Below, piece by piece: positions 14,823 through 23,820 of a DNA stretch of 23,969 nucleotides. Positions within the stretch are counted from its first letter, which is position 1. Every line of letters begins with the position of its first letter. Both the position numbers and the translations under genes were made by a program. The notes beneath the pieces are model-generated. The model saw nothing but the letters and a program-made list of their open reading frames with translations. It made no database searches and had not been told where the DNA came from. The stretch is from Gemmatimonadota bacterium (GTDB lineage: Bacteria; Latescibacterota; UBA2968; UBA8231), in the NCBI GenBank assembly GCA_028875335.1, contig JAPPEF010000096.1, positions 1 to 23,969 of the forward strand. Reading direction: 5' to 3'.

Positions 14823-15668
14823 ATGCACACCCTCGACCTAGGCGACGCAGAGGCCGTACACTTGCCCGGCGGCGACTTTCGCCTCGATGGAGGGACCATG
14901 TTCGGCTTGGTGCCCAAGGCCCTGTGGCAGCGCGCCACAACTGCCGATGAGCACAACCGCATCCGCCTGTCGTGCAACTGCCTGCTCCTGAAAATAGGTC
15001 GCGAGCTCGTGCTGCTCGACACCGGATTTGGCGAGCGCTTCTCTTCACGCGAACGCACCATGTACGGCATGGATGGCGCACAGACGCTGCGCGGCTCGCT
15101 CGCGGCCGCAGGCGTGGCCCCGAAGGCGATCACCATGGTCGCGCTCACCCACCTGCACTTCGACCACTTCAGTGGCTGTCTCGTCGAGGAGCCTACGGGC
15201 CTAGAGCCGCTCTTTCCCAATGCCGTCCACGTGGTGCAGCGCGGCGAGTGGGACGATGCCTTGGCCGGTCGCAGCACCATGCGGAGCAGCTATCGGCCCG
15301 AAGAACTCCACGCCCTCGCCCGCCAAGTCGAGATGCGCTTCCTCGACGGCGACAGCGAATTGGCTCCTGGACTGACGACTTTTGTCACCGGCGGCCACAC
15401 CCGCACTCATCAGGGCTTTCGCCTTGAGGCCAGCGGCCACACCCTCGTCTATCCCGGGGAGCTAATCCCCACGCGCCTCCATCTACGGCCCTATTGGAAC
15501 ATGGCCTACGACATGTTCCCCTACCAGACCTTGACCCGCAAACAGCAGTTTACCGCCGAAGCCGCCGCTCAAGGGTGGATTGTCGCCTGGGACCACGATC
15601 CCGACGCCTCTTGGAGCCGCATCGCCCAAGAGGACGAACACTTCGTCGCCCGCGATGTGGAACTTTGA
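14823..15668 (+). CDS. Metallo-beta-lactamase-fold hydrolase
   Basis: A 281-residue enzyme of the lactonase/glyoxalase-II-like branch. Metal ligands are H110-x-H112-x-D114-H115 in THLHFDH, H192 in G-G-H-T, and H258 in A-W-D-H-D. At the position where most relatives have the bridging aspartate (G-D-L-I-P), this protein has E213 (Y-P-G-E-L-I-P), so metal content or activity may differ. The family hydrolyses esters, lactones or thioesters; the substrate here is unknown. The ATG at 14823 directly follows the palindromic repeat, with no strong ribosome binding site. Placement after three sugar-activation genes hints at a linked metabolic role, but the repeat-filled gap suggests the link could be loose. 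Confidence 0.82.
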   Translation: MHTLDLGDAEAVHLPGGDFRLDGGTMFGLVPKALWQRATTADEHNRIRLSCNCLLLKIGRELVLLDTGFGERFSSRERTMYGMDGAQTLRGSLAAAGVAPKAITMVALTHLHFDHFSGCLVEEPTGLEPLFPNAVHVVQRGEWDDALAGRSTMRSSYRPEELHALARQVEMRFLDGDSELAPGLTTFVTGGHTRTHQGFRLEASGHTLVYPGELIPTRLHLRPYWNMAYDMFPYQTLTRKQQFTAEAAAQGWIVAWDHDPDASWSRIAQEDEHFVARDVEL

Positions 15669-15722
15669 CCGCAGCTCCTGTAAATCCCACAAATCCCACA
15701 AATCACAGTCCACTTTGACCGC
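15662..15722. repeat. 11-base direct repeat flanking a 9-base tandem repeat
   Basis: ACTTTGACCGC occurs at 15662-15672 and again at 15712-15722. Between them three tandem 9-mers lie at 15682-15708: AAATCCCAC twice and AAATCACAG once. The first copy holds the stop codon of the metallo-hydrolase gene. The layout fits a small insertion with duplication of its target, or replication slippage. Confidence 0.6.
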
Positions 15723-15753
15723 GTCTAGGCCGTGCGTTACTTTTAACGCCGCT

Positions 15754-15999
15754 ATGTCCTTGGAAGTCATTGAAATTCCCGCCGAGCACCGCGACCTGCT
15801 CAACCGCCTGTCCGAACTGATTCCCGACCTCGAACCAGACTCGCCGCAGAGCTTGCAGCGGATCTTCGGCTTGGGACTGATCGCCCTAACTATGCAGATC
15901 ACCAATAAGGCCCGAGCCCAAGATCAAGCGGAACTAGTCGCCGAGTTGGGCGACCTCGCCAAGTCCATGGTCGAGGCCGAAGGCTGGTCTCCGCCATGA
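15754..15999 (+). CDS. Small conserved-looking protein of unknown function
   Basis: An 81-residue protein that I do not recognise. It is predicted to be mostly helical, starts MSLEVIEIPAEHRDLLNRL and ends in a negatively charged helix (QAELVAELGDLAKSMVEAEG). It has no signal peptide, membrane segment or cysteines. The ATG at 15754 is the first after the repeat region, and the longer frame to 15580 only runs back through the preceding gene. Its stop overlaps the start of the dehydrogenase gene as ATGA. That coupling is the best evidence that it is a real gene, perhaps working with the dehydrogenase. No clear ribosome binding site is seen. Confidence 0.6.
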   Translation: MSLEVIEIPAEHRDLLNRLSELIPDLEPDSPQSLQRIFGLGLIALTMQITNKARAQDQAELVAELGDLAKSMVEAEGWSPP

Positions 16000-16778
16000 T
16001 GATCCCGGCCTCCTCGCTCGACCTCTTCAGTCTCAAGGGCCGCACGGCCTTGGTGACGGGCGGCAGCAAGGGCCTCGGCGAGGCTATGGCTTGCGCGCTG
16101 TCGGCGGCTGGTGCCGATGTGGCCCTGACCAGCCGCAATGCAGAAGAAGCCCGCGCCGCAGCCGCGCAAATCAGGGCTCACACCAACGGCCGCGTGCTCG
16201 CTTTCCAAGCCGATGCCGCGGACCGCGCCCAAGTGGAAGCCTCAGTGAGCCAAATCAACGATGCCTTGGGGCCCATCGACATTCTGGTCAACAACGCCGG
16301 CATCAACATCCGCAGCCCTATCGTCGAGTTGCGCGACGAGGATTGGGACGCGGTCATCGCCATCAACCTCACCGGCCCGATGTACTACTGCCGAGCCGTG
16401 GGGCCGCAGATGATCGAGCGCGGTTACGGCCGCGTCATCAACCTCGGGTCCACCGTGTCGCAGGTCTCAATCGCCGACCGCACGCCGTATGCATCGAGCA
16501 AAGGCGGCATCGTCCAGCTCACCAAGACCCTCGCCCTCGAATGGGCAGCGCACGGAATCACCGTCAACGCCATTTGCCCCGGCCCCTTTATCACCCCGAT
16601 CAACGCCATCCTGCTGCAAGATCCAGCCAAAGCGCGCGAAATGATCGCCAAGGTCCCCATGGACCGCTGGGGCGACCCGGCCGAACTGGCCACGGCAGTC
16701 CTCTACTTCGCCTCGGAAGCATCCGGCTTTACCACCGGGGCGACCCTAGTCGTCGACGGCGGATACACCTCTCAGTAG
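15996..16778 (+). CDS. Short-chain dehydrogenase/reductase (gluconate 5-dehydrogenase-like)
   Basis: A classical SDR of 260 residues. The cofactor motif is T-G-G-S-K-G-L-G (21-28), N-N-A-G is at 99-102, and the catalytic residues are S152 and Y165-x3-K169 (YASSK). The C-terminal block (DRWGDPAELATAVLYFAS, then G-A-T-L-V-V-D-G-G-Y) is typical of the FabG/gluconate 5-dehydrogenase branch. It oxidises or reduces a hydroxyl or keto group with NAD(P); the substrate is probably a sugar acid but is not established. The ATG at 15996 overlaps the upstream stop as ATGA; a second ATG directly after it is equally possible. The stop codon TAG is part of the left end of a MITE-like repeat (16775-16861). 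Confidence 0.85.
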   Translation: MMIPASSLDLFSLKGRTALVTGGSKGLGEAMACALSAAGADVALTSRNAEEARAAAAQIRAHTNGRVLAFQADAADRAQVEASVSQINDALGPIDILVNNAGINIRSPIVELRDEDWDAVIAINLTGPMYYCRAVGPQMIERGYGRVINLGSTVSQVSIADRTPYASSKGGIVQLTKTLALEWAAHGITVNAICPGPFITPINAILLQDPAKAREMIAKVPMDRWGDPAELATAVLYFASEASGFTTGATLVVDGGYTSQ

Positions 16779-16861
16779 GGGCAACCCTTGTGGTTGCCCT
16801 CGTCGGCTCCCACTGGCTGAATACGCGATGTCGCTTGGGCGCCCACAAGGGACGCCCCTAC
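16775..16861. mobile_element. MITE-like element with 25-base terminal inverted repeats
   Basis: An 87-base unit whose ends, 16775-16799 and 16837-16861, are inverted copies beginning GTAGGGGC and matching at all but about four positions. Each end can also fold on itself, for example GGGCAACC-CTTGT-GGTTGCCC on the left. No coding sequence lies inside. The left end provides the TAG stop of the dehydrogenase gene. There is no adjacent transposase, so movement would need one elsewhere. Confidence 0.65.
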
Positions 16862-16884
16862 ATCTATCGGTTCGGCCCAGATAA

Positions 16885-16903
16885 GTAACGCCACTGGCGT
16901 TAC
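16885..16903. terminator. Hairpin between convergent genes
   Basis: A perfect 8-base stem, GTAACGCC and GGCGTTAC, with an ACT loop lies between two convergent dehydrogenase genes. It ends on the first base of the minus-strand stop codon. There is no T-run on either side, so a terminator role is possible but weakly supported. Confidence 0.35.
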
Positions 16904-17685
16904 TAGAGCCGACGGCAGACCCTCCTGAAAGCGAACCGCGTCAAGCGGGGCAAGTGCTGGCGCAGCTTGATCAGCAAAAGCGCGGCCGCGTCTGGAACGC
17001 TCTTGCGCTTGCCCGCGGCTACGGCGTCTGCGATGGCCCCGGCCACTTCCTCTGCCGATTTGGCGAACTTTTTCTGCACCGGCAAGTGCTTAGTGCCAGC
17101 CCGCGAGGCAAACTCGGTATGTACCAAGCCCGGCTCTACGAGGTGGACGCCAATGCCTTGGGGCGTTAGCTCGTATTCGAGGCTTTCGGCCAAGCCGCTC
17201 ACCGCGAATTTCGTCGCGCTATACACCGCGTGCTTGGGTACGGGAAATTCGCCGACAATGCTCGATATAAAGACCAACCGGCCCTGCCCTTGCGCCAGCA
17301 TACCCGGCAGAAAGGCGCGGGTGCAGTAAATGGCACCGAGTAGATTCGTTTGCACCACAGCCTCACATTCGCGCACATCCGCGTCGGCAAAAAAGTTGTA
17401 GTGCCCCCGACCCGCATTGTTGATTAGCACGTCGGCCCCACCCCATTGCGCCTTCACTTCGGCGTGTAAAGCGCCGACCTGAGCCAAATCGCCTACGTCG
17501 CACGGCACCACTAGCGGCTGGTGGCCGCCGCTTTCTTCAATGGCCAATCCTAGCTCTGCTAGAGCCTGAGCGCGGCGCGCCACCAACACCAAGCGCGCCC
17601 CCCGCTCGGCTAGCACGAGGGCCAAGGCGCGACCGATGCCGCTGCTGGCTCCGGTCAGTACAACCCGCTGATCATTCCAGTTCAT
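16903..17685 (-). CDS. Short-chain dehydrogenase/reductase (DltE/YqjQ-like)
   Basis: A classical SDR of 260 residues. It has T-G-A-S-S-G-I-G (11-18), N-N-A-G (89-92), serines 141-142 and Y155-x3-K159 (YSATK). The stretch G-x-Y-C-T-R-A-F-L-P-G-M and the basic C-terminal tail (LRQHLPRLTRFAFRRVCRR) resemble membrane-associated SDRs acting on lipid-like or unknown substrates. The start ATG at 17685 has GAGGG about 5 bases upstream. It is divergent from groES across an AT-rich spacer. No obvious functional link to its neighbours is visible. Confidence 0.82.
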   Translation of the reverse strand: MNWNDQRVVLTGASSGIGRALALVLAERGARLVLVARRAQALAELGLAIEESGGHQPLVVPCDVGDLAQVGALHAEVKAQWGGADVLINNAGRGHYNFFADADVRECEAVVQTNLLGAIYCTRAFLPGMLAQGQGRLVFISSIVGEFPVPKHAVYSATKFAVSGLAESLEYELTPQGIGVHLVEPGLVHTEFASRAGTKHLPVQKKFAKSAEEVAGAIADAVAAGKRKSVPDAAALLLIKLRQHLPRLTRFAFRRVCRRL

Positions 17686-17897
17686 TATCCCTCAATTTTT
17701 TTCATAATGAGAATTTTATGTTTTTATTGTCATTTAGAGAAAATAACACAATAAATTATTTTTAATGTACTTATATTTGTTTTTCCTGTCTTTTTTACGC
17801 GTATATTCTCAATATGATAAAATTCCCATTTATTGTCTTGCGTCAAGATAAGTCGTAAGTGCTTTATAAACAAAACACTAGCAAATTTTTCGTCCTT
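17686..17897. promoter_or_regulatory. AT-rich divergent intergenic region upstream of groESL
   Basis: This stretch is far richer in A and T than the rest of the window and holds no open reading frame I believe. It contains widely spaced inverted matches: TGAGAAT (17708-17714) with ATTCTCA (17805-17811), and GAATTTTAT (17711-17719) with ATAAAATTC (17817-17825). It probably holds the promoter of the minus-strand dehydrogenase and the bendable upstream DNA of the sigma-54 promoter. No CIRCE element (TTAGCACTC-N9-GAGTGCTAA) is present. Confidence 0.5.
17836..17848. promoter_or_regulatory. Possible enhancer-binding site upstream of the groESL promoter
   Basis: A 5-base inverted repeat, TCTTG-CGT-CAAGA, is centred about 82 bases upstream of the predicted sigma-54 transcription start. 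That is where activators of this sigma factor usually bind. It does not match the NifA pattern TGT-N10-ACA. The call rests on position and symmetry only. Confidence 0.3.
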
Positions 17898-17913
17898 TGG
17901 CACGAAAGTTGCT
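17898..17913 (+). promoter_or_regulatory. Sigma-54 (RpoN) promoter for groESL
   Basis: TGGCACG-AAAG-TTGCT matches the sigma-54 consensus TGGCACR-N4-TTGCW at every defined base. The invariant GG (17899-17900) and GC (17911-17912) are the required 10 bases apart. It lies on the same strand as groES and predicts transcription starting near 17924, giving a leader of about 37 bases. Such promoters need an ATP-driven activator protein, which is not encoded in this window. Confidence 0.78.
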
Positions 17914-17960
17914 GCATATAGCGTGCCATAGCCATTTTACCCACAAAAGGAGGAGCTAAC

Positions 17961-19908
<1,948 letters not shown>

Positions 19909-19929
19909 GGGATGCTTGGCACACATGTA

Positions 19930-19970
19930 AAAGCGGGCGGGGTGTTTCATCCCGCCCGCTTTCTTTTTAT
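19930..19970 (+). terminator. Rho-independent terminator after groEL
   Basis: A perfect 12-base stem, AAAGCGGGCGGG with CCCGCCCGCTTT, and a 9-base loop are followed at once by a T-rich run. It starts 22 bases after the groEL stop and closes the groESL transcript. The A-side could pair with the T-run to give weaker termination in the other direction. Confidence 0.9.
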
Positions 19971-20020
19971 TTACTATCAACTTATACGCAATCCATTTGA
20001 CTATTATTAAGGACTCACCT

Positions 20021-21130
20021 ATGTCCACCTTGTACCAACGACTAGGCCTGCGCCCTTTTATCAACGCCCGAGGCACCATTACCACGCTCGGCGGTTCCAT
20101 CATGCCCGCACCTGTGGTCGAGGCAATGGCCGAAGCGTCGCGCCAATTCGTCCACCTCAACGAGCTGCACGAAAAAGCCGGCGCTCGCATCGCCGAACTC
20201 ACCGGCGCTGAAGCGGCCTTTGTGTCTTCGGGCGCGGCCGGTGGCATGCTCTTGGCCGGCGCGGCTTGCCTGACCGGCACGGATGCCCGCACCATTGCCC
20301 AGCTTCCCGACGTCGGAGATCGACCCAATCAGTTCGTCATCAGCTTGGTCGATTCGCATTACTACATTCATCAGGGCTTCCTCCTCAGTGGCGGAGAGCT
20401 AGTCAAAGTGGGCACCGCAGAGTCTGTGACTATCGACGATTACGTCGCTGGCATCGGCCCCAAGACAGCGGCGGTAGTGTACTTTCTCGGCAGCCAGCCC
20501 CTGTCCGAATTGCCCGCGCTTGTCGCCGCCGCCCACGAGCGCAACGTGCCGGTCATCGTCGATGCGGCCGCGCAATTGCCGCCGCGCTCCAACCTGACCG
20601 ACCTGCCAGCTATGGGCTGCGACCTGTCGGTATTCAGCGGCGGCAAGGGCTTGTTCGGGCCGCAGTCATCGGGCCTGATCTTGGGGCGCAAAGACCTGAT
20701 CGCCGCGTGCCATCTCAACTCCAACCCGTACTCGGCCATCGGCCGCGGCATGAAGGTCGGCAAAGAGGAAATATGCGGCCTCCTCCGCGCCGTCGAATTG
20801 TTCTTTGAAATGGATGAGGCGGCGGTCATCGCCGAGTGGGAGCGCCGCTGTCGGATCGTCGCAGAGGCCGTCGAAGGCATCGCCGGCATTGAAGCCCGTT
20901 TCACCAAAGCCTACGAGAACAAATTTCCGCCAGCCTCGCCGCTGGTGCATCTGGAATTCGGCGACGCAGCCCCCCTCTCGGCTGGCGACGTAGTGCGTGC
21001 GCTCGAAGCAGGCGAACCGTCGATCCTCGTCAGCGGCGGCGACACCTCGCTCAGCGTTGGGCCGCAAACCCTCTTAGACGGCGAAGCCGAAATCATCGCC
21101 GACCGCCTCCACCACATCTTAACCTCTTAA
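20021..21130 (+). CDS. SelA-fold PLP-dependent enzyme (lyase or transferase of unknown substrate)
   Basis: A 369-residue fold-type I pyridoxal-phosphate enzyme related to SelA and to DgaE-like ammonia-lyases. The N-terminus F-I-N-A-R-G-T-I-T-T-L-G-G is typical of this group. The cofactor contacts are D181 (V-I-V-D-A-A-A-Q) and the Schiff-base lysine K209 in S-G-G-K-G-L-F-G-P-Q-S-S-G. It lacks the longer N-terminal domain of true SelA (about 460 residues), and no selenocysteine genes are nearby, so it is not expected to make Sec-tRNA. Amino-sugar acid or amino acid elimination is more likely. The ATG at 20021 was chosen because AAGGA lies 8 bases upstream; a TTG at 19997 is in frame but has no such site. 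A pterin dehydratase gene follows after 26 bases. Confidence 0.83.
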   Translation: MSTLYQRLGLRPFINARGTITTLGGSIMPAPVVEAMAEASRQFVHLNELHEKAGARIAELTGAEAAFVSSGAAGGMLLAGAACLTGTDARTIAQLPDVGDRPNQFVISLVDSHYYIHQGFLLSGGELVKVGTAESVTIDDYVAGIGPKTAAVVYFLGSQPLSELPALVAAAHERNVPVIVDAAAQLPPRSNLTDLPAMGCDLSVFSGGKGLFGPQSSGLILGRKDLIAACHLNSNPYSAIGRGMKVGKEEICGLLRAVELFFEMDEAAVIAEWERRCRIVAEAVEGIAGIEARFTKAYENKFPPASPLVHLEFGDAAPLSAGDVVRALEAGEPSILVSGGDTSLSVGPQTLLDGEAEIIADRLHHILTS

Positions 21131-21156
21131 CCATCTCAACGAGGAGCCAATCCGCC

Positions 21157-21462
21157 ATGACCGAAGACAAAACCACCCTCAGCGCCGCCGAAGTAGATGC
21201 CGAATTGCAAACCCTCGAAGGTTGGAGCCGCGACGGCATCATCATCTCGCGCGACTTCGTCTTTGCCAATTTCAAAGACATCACCTCTTTCCTCAACCAC
21301 CTAACCCACACCATCACCGAGCAAAACCACCACCCCGACTTCTCCTTGGACACCGGCAAGCGCACCATCGCCGTCTCGGTAACAACGCACAGCGAAGGAG
21401 CCGTCACCCGCTCGGATATCCTCTTCGCCCGCACGCTCAACGAGTGGCAGCCGGGAAGCTGA
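21157..21462 (+). CDS. phhB: Pterin-4a-carbinolamine dehydratase (PCD/DCoH)
   Basis: A 101-residue enzyme that dehydrates the 4a-hydroxy-tetrahydropterin left by aromatic amino acid hydroxylases, or takes part in molybdopterin-related pterin handling. The active-site signature is complete: E-x-x-H58-H59-P-D-F, then V-S-V-T-T-H78-S-E-G and the closing T-R-S-D. The length is normal. The start ATG follows GAGGAG by about 10 bases. No phenylalanine hydroxylase or molybdenum cofactor gene lies in the window. The stop codon and that of the convergent receptor gene are both inside the palindrome CTGAG-T-CTCAG (21459-21469). The symbol is by family. Confidence 0.9.
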   Translation: MTEDKTTLSAAEVDAELQTLEGWSRDGIIISRDFVFANFKDITSFLNHLTHTITEQNHHPDFSLDTGKRTIAVSVTTHSEGAVTRSDILFARTLNEWQPGS

Positions 21463-21465
21463 GTC

Positions 21466-23715
21466 TCAGAAGAATATCTTGTGCAGCAGACGCAGATTGC
21501 GGCCTGGCTCGGGCAGGATCTCTTTGACGCGGTTGAGGTGATTGCGGTACACCGCGTCTGTGGCGTTTTCCAAGGTCAGGGAGAAGGTGTGCAGCCGTCC
21601 TCCCCACTCCGCATAGTACTGACCTGAAAAATCCAGCACTGCGTAGCCTTCCGTAGGCTCTTCAAATTCGCCGATCTGGTTCTGTTCCGCAGCCAAACGC
21701 AGGTCAAGGGTCGCACTCAGCGCCTCGGTGGGTTCGCAGGTCAGGCTTAGGTGTCCTTGTAGGGGCGGCAGCCGCGGCAGGGGTTCGTCGTCGAGGTCGA
21801 TGAGCCGGCCGCGCACATAGCTGAGGGTGCCAGCCACCTTCCAAGGCTCCACCAGATGCCAATCAAAGTTGGCTTCGGCACCGTGCATGAGGACGTGCTC
21901 CCCTACAGTCCGATAGAGAAAGAGATCGGCGCGCCGCAGACTGCGCTCACCGCTATTCTTGGGAAAAATGAACCCATTGATCGCATTGCGGAAGACGGCC
22001 ACGTGTACATGGCCTTTTTCGCGGTGATAGTCGGCGAACAGCTCCAGTCCCAAGCCGCGTTCGCTGTCGAGGGCCCCATTGCCCACCTCGTACGAATAGG
22101 CGGCCAGATGCGGCCCTTCGGAGAACAGCTCTTCGATGCCGGGAGCGCGAAAAGTGCGCATTAAGGTCGAGCCCAGTGTCAAAGTCGAACTGGCGCGGTA
22201 GTGATTGGACAGACCGGCAGACATACCAGCAAAGTCGCGCGTCTGGATGCGGCCGACCCGGCGCGAATCGCGCTCTTCTCTCGGCTCGACGCGGCGGGCG
22301 TCAACGCGCCAAGCCGCATTGGCCGCCCAAGGTCCATGTTCCCACTCCTGGTACGCGAACAGAGCACCGGCGTATTCCTCGGCCGGCGGCGTGAAGTTGA
22401 GCCCAGCCGCGGCATAGTTGCGGTACTCGTACCACAGGCCAATCGCGCCGTTGGCAAAAGGCCCCATGCGATCCAAGTGGGCCAGCGCACCGTTGTTGTG
22501 CGTGAGCACCCCGAACTCCATGCCCACGTCACCACTGGCTTCGAATTCGCCGTGCTGATAGCGCGAAAACGAGTGGTGCAATTCTAGGCGCTGGAGCCAG
22601 TCCGACCCGGTGAGGACTTCGCCGCGCCCTTCAAGATGCTGGCGCTGGAGATCAATGGATACGCCGTGCGGGTGGCCGCCCTCTGGGTCAGGCGGGATGC
22701 CGTAGTCGGAGTCGTATAAGCTACCGGACGCACCTACGTGTCCCCAGGGACGGACCAGACTCAGGCCGACCGAGGCATTGCCCGTGCGGATGTCCGTATT
22801 GACGAGCACGCCATGCGGCGTGGCAATATCGTCGGCATTGCGCAGACTGCTGTCGAAGCGCAGGGCCAGTGGGCCGAGCGCCTGTTCAAGGGTCAGGCCG
22901 CCGGACAAACCTCGGTTGACGCTCTCCCCCTGATAGGTAACCGTACCTCCGAAGCCATCGGGCCGCTCAGAGGGCACGTATCCCCGTACCACGTTGACGA
23001 CCCCGGCCAAGGCATTGGAGCCGTAGAGCAAGGTGCGGGGGCCGCGCACGACCTCAATGCGCTCGGTGGTCATCGGCTCGATAGCCACCGCGTGGTCCGA
23101 GGAGGTGGCAGACAAATCGCCGGTGCGCTCGCCATCTTCGACCACCAGCAAGCGGTCGCCGCCTAGCCCGCGCAGCACCGGACGCGCCGGCGCAGGCCCC
23201 ATCGAGCGTTGGGCAATGCCCGGCTCGTAGGCGATGGTCTCGGCAATGGTGCGGCTCAAATTCTGCCGCAGCTTGCTGCCGCTGAAGACGACTTCGGGTG
23301 CTTGCAGTGGAGAAACAGGGCTCTTGCGTTCGCCTTCGACGAGGATCACATCTACATGCAGGGACTCGTGGCCGATAGCCAGATCGACATGAGTAGTATC
23401 TCCCGCGACAACCTCGACCTCAAAGCGAGCCTCGTGGTAGCCCACGTGCAGGCTTTGCAAGACGTGCTCACCAGAGGGTACGTTGGCGAAGAAGAAGTAC
23501 CCCTCGGCGTCGCTCATCCGCGCCCGTTCGAGCCCTTCGATGACGACGGTAGTCCAACCGACAGGTTGGCCGCTTTCGGCGTCGATCACGTGCCCGGCGA
23601 GAGCGCCAGTCTGGTCGCCCCAAACGGGACTTACTGCTAGGCCTACTATGGATGCGAGTTTCCAAAGTAGCCTGCGGCCTGTGTTTTTTATCTGTCGGCT
23701 ATTCAATTGACTCAT
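21466..23715 (-). CDS. TonB-dependent outer-membrane receptor, ZnuD-like
   Basis: A 749-residue outer-membrane gated channel. It has a signal peptide (RRLLWK then a hydrophobic run to about residue 33) and a carboxypeptidase-regulatory-like beta domain (about 36-115). A plug follows (about 140-250, with P-V-L-R-G-L-G-G-D-R-L-L-V-V-E-D-G and R-G-P-R-T-L-L-Y-G-S-N-A-L-A-G-V-V-N), then a beta-barrel ending in aromatic F-F. The plug's D-L-S-A-T-S-S-D-H-A-V-A-I-E-P and the barrel loop D-Y-G-I-P-P followed by G-G-H-P-H-G (337-351) resemble ZnuD, the TonB-dependent zinc receptor. Zinc or another metal complex is therefore the likely cargo. A Fur-family operator-like dyad lies about 105 bases upstream. 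TonB, ExbB and ExbD are not in the window. The cobalamin/siderophore alternative cannot be excluded. Confidence 0.85.
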   Translation of the reverse strand: MSQLNSRQIKNTGRRLLWKLASIVGLAVSPVWGDQTGALAGHVIDAESGQPVGWTTVVIEGLERARMSDAEGYFFFANVPSGEHVLQSLHVGYHEARFEVEVVAGDTTHVDLAIGHESLHVDVILVEGERKSPVSPLQAPEVVFSGSKLRQNLSRTIAETIAYEPGIAQRSMGPAPARPVLRGLGGDRLLVVEDGERTGDLSATSSDHAVAIEPMTTERIEVVRGPRTLLYGSNALAGVVNVVRGYVPSERPDGFGGTVTYQGESVNRGLSGGLTLEQALGPLALRFDSSLRNADDIATPHGVLVNTDIRTGNASVGLSLVRPWGHVGASGSLYDSDYGIPPDPEGGHPHGVSIDLQRQHLEGRGEVLTGSDWLQRLELHHSFSRYQHGEFEASGDVGMEFGVLTHNNGALAHLDRMGPFANGAIGLWYEYRNYAAAGLNFTPPAEEYAGALFAYQEWEHGPWAANAAWRVDARRVEPREERDSRRVGRIQTRDFAGMSAGLSNHYRASSTLTLGSTLMRTFRAPGIEELFSEGPHLAAYSYEVGNGALDSERGLGLELFADYHREKGHVHVAVFRNAINGFIFPKNSGERSLRRADLFLYRTVGEHVLMHGAEANFDWHLVEPWKVAGTLSYVRGRLIDLDDEPLPRLPPLQGHLSLTCEPTEALSATLDLRLAAEQNQIGEFEEPTEGYAVLDFSGQYYAEWGGRLHTFSLTLENATDAVYRNHLNRVKEILPEPGRNLRLLHKIFF

Positions 23716-23820
23716 ACAGAGCGCTCGCCTCGCGGCTGAAGTCGTGCTGGTGAAAATGAAAGATATGCTGTAAGAGGATCATCAGCACTATGCCTATCCG
23801 CCGAGTTGGGTTGACTGCTT

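Noticed and set aside
15682..15708. CRISPR-like or satellite repeat
   Set aside because: Only three 9-base units with no spacers; better seen as slippage or a small insertion.
17898..17928. TGGCACG-N17-CGTGCCA inverted repeat as a separate operator
   Set aside because: The left arm is fully explained as the -24 box; the matching right arm near the transcription start may be chance, so it was not listed as its own site.
17686..17960. CIRCE/HrcA or sigma-32 control of groESL
   Set aside because: No TTAGCACTC-N9-GAGTGCTAA dyad and no CTTGAAA/CCCCAT pair with sensible spacing were found; the sigma-54 element is a far better match.
20021..21130. True selenocysteine synthase SelA
   Set aside because: The protein lacks the N-terminal domain, is about 90 residues short, and there is no selB, selC or selD nearby.
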